7,929 nt of DNA from Chitinophagales bacterium (GTDB lineage: Bacteria; Bacteroidota; Bacteroidia; Chitinophagales; UBA10324), in the NCBI GenBank assembly GCA_013695775.1, contig JACCZV010000226.1:1-7929 (forward strand). The letters are read 5' to 3'. The position numbers and the translations under genes were made by a program. Below, piece by piece: positions 1 through 6,390 of the stretch; positions within the stretch are counted from its first letter, which is position 1, and every line of letters begins with the position of its first letter. Below the pieces are notes generated by a model. That model searched no databases, had not been told where the DNA came from, and worked only from the letters and a program-made list of their open reading frames with translations.

Positions 1-971
1 ATCAGGCACATAGGAACAAGCAAGAGATACAAGCGTTCGAAATAGTTGGAATGATGCCAGGGCGTATTTTGAGTAAGGTTTACCAACAAAATAAATCCAC
101 CGATAAAAAAACCCACCAGCAATGCCAATTCATACTTCCTTCTGAAGATTAACATCGTAGTTACAATCAGAAAAGCAATGATTTCTTCAGTATAAATTCT
201 TATAAGGAAGGTTATTAAGGTTATAATATTGGTAACTGAACCAAAATTTTCTTTGGCTATTTTTGTGATTTGAGACAAAGGGTAACCGATTTTTCCAGTT
301 TCATATTCCGAAAGGAATAATATTTTCCATACTAGCCAAAAAATGCAAACAATACCTAAAATAGCCGCCAGCTTCATTGGCACTTTGCGTATTTCTAAAA
401 AATGATAAAGCAGAATAAAGATTAAACCAACAATCATCAATGGATAAGAAAATAGTAATGTAACGGAAGCAATTGCGACACCCAACAGTTGCCATGTAGT
501 ATTATAGAAACGTTTATTGATTAATGATGAAAAGAAGATCAGCAAGGCAGCTCCGTACCAAACTTCATACATAGGGCAGAAATAAAGGAAGTAAATCCCG
601 CATACACCAACCAACATCAGTGCCCATCCGGCAGCTACATCTCTAAGGGCTCCGACACATAAAATGAATAAGATGAGTAAATATAAACCTGGATTCAGTG
701 AATTAAAAACCATAAGCCACTCCATCGGGAGATGCAGCTTCACCGCTGCTAATAATAATAACTGGGAGGGAATTAGAATGAATCGCTGATGTTCGACCCG
801 GAAATTTTCCGCTTGAATAACATGAAAGAAGTAATATGCACCATCAAGAAAGATGCGCTCTTTATAAAAAAATAATGCCCCACTAAAATATAAAATAAAA
901 TATATAATTGCAAAAGAGAGCAACCTGGTATTGGGAGGAAATGCATTCAGGAAGGCTTTAGAAAATGTCAC
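1..971 (-). CDS. Polytopic inner-membrane protein, GTG start, 3' part beyond the left edge
   Basis: I translated this frame by hand from GTG at 971-969 to the left edge: 323 codons without a stop, ending in an incomplete codon. It encodes a very hydrophobic protein with about 9-11 likely membrane spans (for example around residues 17-36, 93-110, 115-133, 162-190, 199-220, 263-276, 281-298). Polar islands include LDGAYYFF (42-49), EHQRF (60-64) and WHHSNYFER (305-313). In-frame TAA at 989-987 limits the start, and the GTG overlaps the stop of the upstream secreted-protein gene in GTGA, which suggests translational coupling. No ATG occurs in frame until about codon 83, so ATG-only gene calling misses it. 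I do not recognise the family. An acidic residue just after the first span followed by many spans resembles GT-C glycosyltransferases, but that is a weak inference. The coding call is firm; the function is unknown. Confidence 0.85.
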   Translation of the reverse strand, partial: MTFSKAFLNAFPPNTRLLSFAIIYFILYFSGALFFYKERIFLDGAYYFFHVIQAENFRVEHQRFILIPSQLLLLAAVKLHLPMEWLMVFNSLNPGLYLLILFILCVGALRDVAAGWALMLVGVCGIYFLYFCPMYEVWYGAALLIFFSSLINKRFYNTTWQLLGVAIASVTLLFSYPLMIVGLIFILLYHFLEIRKVPMKLAAILGIVCIFWLVWKILFLSEYETGKIGYPLSQITKIAKENFGSVTNIITLITFLIRIYTEEIIAFLIVTTMLIFRRKYELALLVGFFIGGFILLVNLTQNTPWHHSNYFERLYLLLVPMCL

Positions 972-3900
972 CTCAGCAAAGTAACATTACCCTTTCGTGT
1001 TTCAGCCAAGCCATCGAGGTAAGTGACATGAACCTCATAAACATATACCCCATCCTCTTCAGGTTTGCCATTAAATTGTCCATCCCATCCATTCATAATA
1101 TCAGTACCTGTGAATACTAATTGTCCCCAGCGATTAAACACTTTCATCTTTAATGTGGCTACATTAATCTGAGCAATTTGAAAAAAATCATTTAACCCAT
1201 CTCCATTAGGAGTAAAGGCATTGGGCACCGCCAATGTATTGGCTGTAGTTTCCACATAAACTGAATCAATAATCTTGCATCCATTAGCATCTGTCACCTC
1301 CACCTTATACCATCCAGTAGAGAGTCCTGTGGCAGTCGCTGTATTTTGAGGTGGCACACTATTCCAGTCATAGGAATAAGGCGGGGTACCTCCGGAAGGG
1401 CTGACTGTAGCAGATCCGTCATGCGCATTGTAATAGGTTTCCGCAGTGCTGGTGAGATCAGTAACAAGGGATGGTGGTTCGATTATGGTGACCATTGCAC
1501 TGTCCAAGCAACCGTTTACATCGGTGATGATCACCATATAATTTCCTGGTGCCAAGCCGGAAATAAGAGCAGAGTCATTTGTCGGTAAGGTATTCCACTC
1601 ATATGTAAATGGAGCAACTCCGCCACCGGGATTTGCAGCGGCTTGTCCATTGGCCTCACCACTGCACAATACATCCAACGATGAAACCGTGGCTTCTATT
1701 CCCGGAAAAACATTCACAAGAACTGTATCCATTTTATAACAGCTAAAGCTTGAAATGGCTTGAGCTATGTACGGGGTGTTTTCAAGCGGGTTAACGGTTA
1801 TTGGATTGGTAGACGAAACCAATACATTGTTTGCAGTCCATTGAACATTGGGAGCGGAACTTATTGCATTCAGCACAACGGGAGCACCTGGGCAGACGAT
1901 AGTATCGGGAGGAGCAGTCACATCGGGCAACGGATGTACCTGCACTACTTTTGTTCCACTTCCACTGCCGCATTCATTGAGTGCAAAAACTGAAAGAGTT
2001 ACAGTACCCGAGGAATCAAAAACCACTGTAATTTCATTGTTAGAAGTGTCTATGATGTCGCCCCAGGTTGAAGACCATTCATAGTAAGTACCGGGAAAGA
2101 AAGGGACATTATAATTTATTGTGTCTCCTGCACATACACTTATAGGACCTACTATTCCTGTAGAGGGAGTTGCAATAATATTTACAAATACTGTATCTGC
2201 CCATGGCGAGTAACATCCGTAATTGTATTCCCTAACGGTAAACCAATATGTTCCTGTCGGGAAATTAGATGGGAAGCCAATGATTATTCCGCTTCCAGGC
2301 CAGAAGAACGGTATCCCACCATTCAGGTTAGGCGAAAACCATTCATATTGAGATCCTTCATGATACGGTGAAAAAGTAAGTGTTAAATAGTCACCGGCAC
2401 AAATCAAAGTATCGTCTGCAGTTAACAGAGGGGGAATGGTATCTTCAAAACCAATGGTTAAATGAATAAGAGATCCATAACTCTGCGATGAAGGCGTTAC
2501 ATCTGTGGATACAATTCTCATATAATAAATACCATATCCAGGGGATCCTAAAATTGGAATAAGGTCACTTAAGCCCGGTATGGACAATGTAAGCGACCCA
2601 CTGGTGGTAGAATTTACGGTGCCTAGCGTTCCTGTATTCAAGATAGAATAAGAACTAATATCCAGCACCTGCACCTGAAACTGATTTCCCGGCCCATACG
2701 TCACTCCGCTACCCCAGGTATCTATGTCAATAACAATTGTGGTATCCACACCTGTGTTTTCAGTGATGCATACTGCTACATCCTCCATATTATTTGTTGT
2801 AACATCACAATTATGAATGCAGAATGGCCCCCAGGAAGAACCTATTGTAGCAGGATTTGTAGAGATCACCCGAACATAATAATTACATCCGGGAGCTGTT
2901 GTAGGAACTAATCCGGAAACACTCCCAGGAGGTGATCCAAGCAAAGGATCATAAGCATTGGCATCGAATGAGGACCCAAGAGTCTGAGGTGATAAAAAAC
3001 TTCCGTTTGCATCAGACAGCTCAGCAACATATTGGTTATTGAAACTATAAACTCCGGTTGAATAAAACGGTACGTCTATAACACTGTGAGTACATAGAGT
3101 ATCTGGCCCAAAGGTTACTGCAGGCTGTAATGTTGTAATTACGTTTGGACATTCCTCTACTTCAAAACAAATACTTACTGTACCTGTGATCGCAGGTGGG
3201 GGCGACACTCTGTTGATGCGTACCTCATAACAACCACCCGGTAATGTAGAGGAAGGGATTTGAATTCCAACTCCTCCGGTAGTCTGATTTGCAAATACAG
3301 TAAAGACACCAAGGTTTAACGGGCTTGCAAAACTTCCCGCTGCATTTGACATCTCTATCTCATAAGTACCATCGCAAAGGGGTTCTGAGAGTTCGAAGAA
3401 TATTGACAAGTAGGAGCCCTGACAAACAGGATTTGGAGATATGCTGGTAATATCAATCGTTACAGGATTATTCACATCATCATATGTACCGACTACAATA
3501 ATATCATCGATAGAAAAAGAAACGGACTCTGCTGCACCTGTTCCATTCACCCATCTGAAAGCAAATCGCAAGTCAATTTGATTGTCGAATGCGGAATTTG
3601 TTACCGCTTCATATTTCCAAAGTGATGTGTTATTGTATTGTGATTGGCCTGTTTGAATCCATGTTGCTCCGCCATCTATGCTGTAATAGAGGGCGCCATA
3701 ATCATCAGCATTTCCCTCGCATAGATAAAAAAATGTAAAGGTGACATCCGTCATTGCCAGTGTACAAAATCCGGTATTCATTGCGGCTACTCTGTCGGAA
3801 GCGCTATTGGGGTCATAACTGGCGTTGGCAGCAGCGGATGTATTTGCGTCATTGATGTGCAGGTAGTTGCTGTACGGGGCACCTGCTATAGTTCCACTAA

Positions 3901-4135
3901 AAGTCTGTGTTTCATCAGGAGTATCTGGATATAAACCATTTCCATCATATGAATTATTTATGATCCATTGGTTAGTACCGGTATTACTTCCAAGACCTGT
4001 TGTATTATTCAGGTCAAATGAGGTACTACCACCATCGAAATCCTCATAATACAACTGAATTGTCTGTTGCGCCCTCAATGAATTAAGCACAAAAAGTAAA
4101 GCAGAACAGAGAATGAATATAAATTTTCTTCTCAT
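968..4135 (-). CDS. Large secreted multidomain surface protein with T9SS type B (gliding-motility) C-terminal sorting domain
   Basis: This 1055-residue protein is probably secreted across the outer membrane by T9SS and attached to, or released from, the cell surface. Residues 1-22 form a signal peptide (MRRK, hydrophobic core, cleavage near LRAQ-Q). Residues 26-217 look like a beta-sandwich/jelly-roll region (YYEDFDGG start, YYSIDGGATWI, FSIDDIIVVG). Three related modules follow at about 225-327, 333-443 and 445-561. Ig/PKD-like domains lie at about 563-653, 656-733 (VCAGDTINYNVP, YEW) and 737-809. Two SprB-type repeats occupy 812-890 and 891-963. The last domain, 967-1055, has the hallmarks PNAFTPNGDGLNDFF, FNRWGQLVF, WDG, DGVYVYEV and the terminal KGNVTLLR, typical of the CHU_C/TIGR04131 type B signal. 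Paired cysteines are common, as expected for an exported protein. No enzymatic motif was seen, so an adhesin or matrix role is only an inference. The stop overlaps the start of the next gene by 4 nt. Confidence 0.95.
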   Translation of the reverse strand: MRRKFIFILCSALLFVLNSLRAQQTIQLYYEDFDGGSTSFDLNNTTGLGSNTGTNQWIINNSYDGNGLYPDTPDETQTFSGTIAGAPYSNYLHINDANTSAAANASYDPNSASDRVAAMNTGFCTLAMTDVTFTFFYLCEGNADDYGALYYSIDGGATWIQTGQSQYNNTSLWKYEAVTNSAFDNQIDLRFAFRWVNGTGAAESVSFSIDDIIVVGTYDDVNNPVTIDITSISPNPVCQGSYLSIFFELSEPLCDGTYEIEMSNAAGSFASPLNLGVFTVFANQTTGGVGIQIPSSTLPGGCYEVRINRVSPPPAITGTVSICFEVEECPNVITTLQPAVTFGPDTLCTHSVIDVPFYSTGVYSFNNQYVAELSDANGSFLSPQTLGSSFDANAYDPLLGSPPGSVSGLVPTTAPGCNYYVRVISTNPATIGSSWGPFCIHNCDVTTNNMEDVAVCITENTGVDTTIVIDIDTWGSGVTYGPGNQFQVQVLDISSYSILNTGTLGTVNSTTSGSLTLSIPGLSDLIPILGSPGYGIYYMRIVSTDVTPSSQSYGSLIHLTIGFEDTIPPLLTADDTLICAGDYLTLTFSPYHEGSQYEWFSPNLNGGIPFFWPGSGIIIGFPSNFPTGTYWFTVREYNYGCYSPWADTVFVNIIATPSTGIVGPISVCAGDTINYNVPFFPGTYYEWSSTWGDIIDTSNNEITVVFDSSGTVTLSVFALNECGSGSGTKVVQVHPLPDVTAPPDTIVCPGAPVVLNAISSAPNVQWTANNVLVSSTNPITVNPLENTPYIAQAISSFSCYKMDTVLVNVFPGIEATVSSLDVLCSGEANGQAAANPGGGVAPFTYEWNTLPTNDSALISGLAPGNYMVIITDVNGCLDSAMVTIIEPPSLVTDLTSTAETYYNAHDGSATVSPSGGTPPYSYDWNSVPPQNTATATGLSTGWYKVEVTDANGCKIIDSVYVETTANTLAVPNAFTPNGDGLNDFFQIAQINVATLKMKVFNRWGQLVFTGTDIMNGWDGQFNGKPEEDGVYVYEVHVTYLDGLAETRKGNVTLLR
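971..1231 (-). other. T9SS type B sorting domain (CHU_C-like) at the C-terminus of the 1055-residue protein
   Basis: Residues 969-1055 carry the ordered motifs of the gliding motility-associated C-terminal domain: AVPNAFTPNGDGLND, a central VFNRWGQLVF strand, NGWDG, DGVYVYEV, and a basic last strand ending LLR exactly at the stop. The domain is complete, so the protein should be competent for T9SS export. Type B signals are found on SprB-like adhesins and many other large Bacteroidota surface proteins. Confidence 0.93.
1247..1702 (-). repeat. Two tandem SprB-type repeats (protein-level)
   Basis: Residues 812-890 and 891-963 share the pattern: a G/S-rich start (SGEANGQAAANP; HDGSATVSP), GG-x-PPYSY-x-W, a GL-(A/S)-P/T-G-(N/W)Y turn, V-x-(I/V)-TD-x-NGC, then V-x-I/V. 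This matches the repeat named after the SprB gliding adhesin. The copies are diverged in sequence, so this is an old duplication rather than a recent DNA repeat. They sit directly before the sorting domain and probably act as a stalk. Confidence 0.85.
2453..3463 (-). repeat. Three diverged tandem modules of about 105 residues (protein-level)
   Basis: Residues about 225-327, 333-443 and 445-561 share an order of motifs: a strand pair near the start, then SF-(A/L)-SP-x-x-LG (or SILNTGTLG in the third), a G/S-rich stretch, a hydrophobic proline turn (IQIPSSTLPG, VSGLVPTTAPG, LSIPGLSDLIP), then a Tyr-Val/Met-Arg-Ile strand (CYEVRINRVSP, YYVRVISTNP, YYMRIVSTDV), and a closing strand. This module recurs in many Bacteroidota T9SS cargo proteins as I recall it, but I cannot name a family for it. 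It is likely a beta-sandwich spacer. Confidence 0.65.
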
Positions 4136-4335
4136 GGAAATGTATTCTCTGTGACTGGTTACCTTACTAAGTTAGACAAAGTAAATCTACATATATCTTT
4201 TATATCGTCAAAGAACTTCTATTAATTTCTTCGCATGTTGGAAATATAGTACTAAGAAATTTTAGCTCCGAGAACAGATTAAGAATGATGTCCTCTTAGC
4301 TTTAAACTAAGGAGGCGAAACAGAGAAAACTTAGA
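4136..4335. other. 200-bp intergenic region between the HIT gene and the 1055-residue secreted-protein gene
   Basis: No open frame of note lies here on either strand. It should hold the end of the greA-HIT transcript and the promoter of the secreted-protein/membrane-protein operon. An imperfect inverted repeat at 4292-4315 (8 paired bases per arm, one bulged G, 7-nt loop) lies about 20 nt after the HIT stop. It is not followed by a T-run on the minus strand, so it is only a poor terminator candidate. The rest is AT-rich. A weak promoter candidate is listed separately. Confidence 0.6.
4177..4212 (-). promoter_or_regulatory. Weak Bacteroidota-type promoter candidate for the secreted-protein operon
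   Basis: On the minus strand, TTACTTTG (4184-4177) matches the Bacteroidota -7 consensus TAnnTTTG except at its second position. A TTTG at 4212-4209 could be the -33 element, but the 24-nt gap is longer than usual. Transcription would begin near 4170, giving a leader of about 35 nt. Such near-matches are common in AT-rich DNA, so this is only a candidate. Confidence 0.2.
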
Positions 4336-4734
4336 TTACTGATTTAAATTCTTAATGATTTTCTTGGCCATTTCAGCAAGATCCTCAACGGTAACATTCA
4401 GCTTGGTTCTGCTGAAATTAATATCTTCTACACTTTGAAGGGGAATCAGATGAATATGAGCATGGGGTACTTCCAGGCCTATTACAGCTATGCCAATTCG
4501 TTTACATTCTACAGATCTTTCAATTCCCTTTGCGACTTTCTTTGCGAATATCATTAACCCCGATAATAATTCATCCTCCATATTGAAGATATAATCTACT
4601 TCTGCCTTCGGTATTACCAGTGTATGTCCCTGAGCCAATGGTGAAACATCAAGGAAGGCAATATAGCGTTCATCCTCTGCAAGGATATGAGCTGGAATCT
4701 TACGATTAATGATTTGTGTGAAAACACTTGGCAT
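4336..4734 (-). CDS. HIT-family (histidine triad) nucleotide-binding protein
   Basis: This cytoplasmic protein of 132 residues has the normal length for a bacterial HIT/HINT protein. The triad HAHIHLI is at residues 91-97 (H91, H93, H95); by analogy to HINT1, H93 would be the nucleophile. Other family features are the N-terminal F5-x-x-I8 followed by KIPAHIL (12-18), FLDVSPLAQGHTLVIPK (27-43), and a C-terminal tail rich in Lys. HIT proteins hydrolyse or transfer nucleoside monophosphates, for example from AMP-NH2-type substrates; the true substrate here cannot be told from sequence. The gene starts 14 nt after the greA stop with only a weak GGA before the ATG, and is very likely co-transcribed with greA. 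A greA-HIT pair is a recurring arrangement in Bacteroidota as I recall it, with no known functional link. Confidence 0.93.
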   Translation of the reverse strand: MPSVFTQIINRKIPAHILAEDERYIAFLDVSPLAQGHTLVIPKAEVDYIFNMEDELLSGLMIFAKKVAKGIERSVECKRIGIAVIGLEVPHAHIHLIPLQSVEDINFSRTKLNVTVEDLAEMAKKIIKNLNQ

Positions 4735-4748
4735 ATTCCAGTAAGATA

Positions 4749-5222
4749 TTATAGGGTAATTTCCATCACCTGAAATTTAAGTCTGCCAGAAGGCACATCA
4801 ATTTCTGCGACCTCACCTACGGCCTTACCAAGCAATCCTTTACCGATAGGTGAGGAGACGGAAATTTTACCCGCTTTAAAATCCGCTTCCTTTTCGGACA
4901 CAAGCATAAATAAATTTGTTTGTTTTGATTGGAGGTTCTTCACTTTAACTTTTGAAAGAACCATTACTTTCGAAGTGTCCAATTTTGAGACATCAATTAC
5001 ACGTGCATTCGACAGTGCTTCTTCCAACTTCGCAATTTTCATCTCCAGCATGCCCTGGGCATCTTTTGCAGCATCATATTCTGCGTTTTCAGACAAATCA
5101 CCCTTCTCTCTCGCCTCCTGAATTTGACGGGCGATTTCGGCCCTGCCTTTTGTTCTCATCTGTATCAATTCCTTTTTCAGTTTCTCCAGACCTTCATTTG
5201 TGAGATAAGTCATTTCTGCCAT
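4749..5222 (-). CDS. greA: Transcription elongation factor GreA
   Basis: GreA binds the RNA polymerase secondary channel and stimulates cleavage of backtracked RNA. With the start at 5222 the protein has 157 residues, the usual length. The N-terminal coiled coil (about 8-75) carries the loop GDLSENAEYDAAKDAQ at 41-56; D42 and E45 correspond to the catalytic acidic pair (D41/E44) of Escherichia coli GreA. The C-terminal FKBP-like domain shows SPIGKGLLGKAVGEVAEIDVP (124-144). The frame is open up to an ATG at 5294, but that would add 24 residues encoded by the upstream terminator hairpin and its T-tract (a RKRFFFFHS-like segment), so it is rejected; MAEM at 5222 or MTYL at 5213 are the real options. 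The HIT gene follows after 14 nt. No Shine-Dalgarno sequence is evident, as is common in this phylum. Confidence 0.96.
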   Translation of the reverse strand: MAEMTYLTNEGLEKLKKELIQMRTKGRAEIARQIQEAREKGDLSENAEYDAAKDAQGMLEMKIAKLEEALSNARVIDVSKLDTSKVMVLSKVKVKNLQSKQTNLFMLVSEKEADFKAGKISVSSPIGKGLLGKAVGEVAEIDVPSGRLKFQVMEITL

Positions 5223-5246
5223 AACAATATCTATAAGTGGTGAATG

Positions 5247-5284
5247 AAAGAAAAAGAAACGCTTCCGATTACAGGAAGCGTTTC
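5247..5284 (-). terminator. Intrinsic terminator between the PorV-like gene and greA
   Basis: A perfect 11-bp inverted repeat (5256-5266 with 5274-5284, arm GAAACGCTTCC) encloses a 7-nt loop. On the minus strand it is followed by TTTTTCTTT (5255-5247). It begins 19 nt after the PorV-like stop codon, so it ends that operon. It lies only 24 nt before the greA start, so it could also act as an attenuator in a greA leader if a promoter lies upstream of it. The plus-strand flank lacks an equally good T-run. Confidence 0.9.
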
Positions 5285-5303
5285 TTCGCAACAAATGATA
5301 AAT

Positions 5304-6368
5304 TTACAAGTTTATACGTAATCCTAAAGCGTGGGAACCACTGAAGGGCTCACTGGTGCGGTAGGAATAATCTATGCCAAGGCTAGGGCCATTTTGTTTT
5401 ACCGGCACTTCGAATGAAACTCCGGCAGAAATCCCTGTTAAAGCTGTTACACGTTTCTCTGTATCAGTTAATCCATTTTGATAATTGTATCCACCCCGAA
5501 TCATAAACATTTCTTTAAAGGCATATTCCAATCCTGCTCCAATCTGATCCTGTGAGAATGAATGCGAGGTGAAATTAGCTGCTACCGTCAGACGGTGGCT
5601 TGGTTTCCCCGATGCTCCAAATTTGAAATCATAGGCACCACCAATGTTAAGCAATGAAGGCAGCTCAAATCCCTGCGATCGCTGTTCAAGAGTCATGGAA
5701 TAATCTCCTTCTGGCGCCTGTCCACGAAAGGAAAGTCCATCTCCACCAAATGTCATCGGGGTACCAATATTTCTAAGCGAAATGCCAAATTTGATTCTGG
5801 TGGGATCAGCCTGTGGACCCGTAACATACTGAATGCCCGCATCAAAAGCAACGCCTATTGCTCCGATGCCTGCAATGCCTTCAGAGACAACGCGAGCCGT
5901 AATTCCTCCATAAATGCTATTTGAAAAAACTTTTGCATAAGAAAGTGATCCATTTATAAACTGAGGACTATACGTTCCTGTACCTCCTTCAGGTAAGGAG
6001 GTGGTGGTTATTGGAATATCGCCAAAATCAATAGACATTACATTAAAGCCAAGAACTCCCCCTTTTGCACCTAAAGTTTGAGCGAAACCAAAGGTGCTTA
6101 AATTAATACCGGAGCCCTGGAGCCATCTTGTATGAGCAAACACCAATTCCGTTCTTCTTGTGAAGGCGAGGCCTGCTACATTAAGGTTAATCGCTTCTAT
6201 TCCATGTATGCTTGCAGTGTTCAGACCGTCCCATCCGGAACTCCGTGCCCAGGGATTAAGCAAGAGCTCTGAAGCCCCTGCTTCGCCCTGTCTGTCCTTA
6301 TTACCTGCTAACGTAGCAGAGGCGGTAAATATTAGTAAGAAAAATACAAGCTTTAGAGGTTTGCTCAT
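5304..6368 (-). CDS. PorV/PorQ-family outer-membrane beta-barrel protein
   Basis: This 354-residue protein has a signal peptide (MSKPLK, hydrophobic stretch to about residue 21, cleavage near TLAG). After it comes GEAGASELLLNPWARSSG (28-45), then IEAINLNVAGLAF (57-69) with its N-x-N/AGLA element and TELVFAHTRW (73-82), the pattern of PorV/PorQ-type proteins. The remainder alternates amphipathic strands and glycine/aromatic turns, as in a FadL-like barrel, up to a final strand HALGLRINL that ends in Leu. PorV itself shuttles T9SS cargo from the translocon to the attachment complex through the C-terminal domain; PorQ and other paralogues are less understood. The gene starts 22 nt after a T9SS cargo gene, with AGGA 3 nt before the ATG, and is closed by a strong terminator. 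I infer a paralogue serving the neighbouring cargo rather than the housekeeping PorV, so no symbol is given. Confidence 0.85.
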   Translation of the reverse strand: MSKPLKLVFFLLIFTASATLAGNKDRQGEAGASELLLNPWARSSGWDGLNTASIHGIEAINLNVAGLAFTRRTELVFAHTRWLQGSGINLSTFGFAQTLGAKGGVLGFNVMSIDFGDIPITTTSLPEGGTGTYSPQFINGSLSYAKVFSNSIYGGITARVVSEGIAGIGAIGVAFDAGIQYVTGPQADPTRIKFGISLRNIGTPMTFGGDGLSFRGQAPEGDYSMTLEQRSQGFELPSLLNIGGAYDFKFGASGKPSHRLTVAANFTSHSFSQDQIGAGLEYAFKEMFMIRGGYNYQNGLTDTEKRVTALTGISAGVSFEVPVKQNGPSLGIDYSYRTSEPFSGSHALGLRINL

Positions 6369-6390
6369 TGTTCCTATTTTAAGAAGATTA

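Noticed and set aside
301..495. 64-codon minus-strand frame with an ATG
   Set aside because: It lies in another frame inside the 323-codon membrane-protein reading frame, which is far longer and has coherent membrane-span composition.
1247..1702. Recent DNA-level tandem duplication or CRISPR-like repeat in the secreted-protein gene
   Set aside because: Similarity is visible only in the protein; nucleotide sequences of the copies are clearly diverged and there is no regular repeat-spacer pattern.
1346..2084. Several plus-strand and alternative-frame open stretches of 60-80 codons across the large secreted-protein gene
   Set aside because: They lie antisense to or out of frame with a domain-rich gene, show no domain pattern, and arise from its Ser/Thr/Gly/Pro-rich codons.
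4167..4175. Small palindrome CTAAGTTAG as an operator
   Set aside because: Only 4-bp arms around a single base in AT-rich DNA; expected by chance.
4292..4315. Hairpin after the HIT gene as its terminator
   Set aside because: The stem has a bulge and is AT-rich, and no T-run follows on the minus strand, so it is not listed as a terminator.
5223..5294. Longer greA start at the ATG at 5294 (24 extra residues)
   Set aside because: The extra segment is the translation of the terminator hairpin and its T-tract (RKRFFFF) and precedes a normal full-length GreA start; GreA does not carry such an extension.
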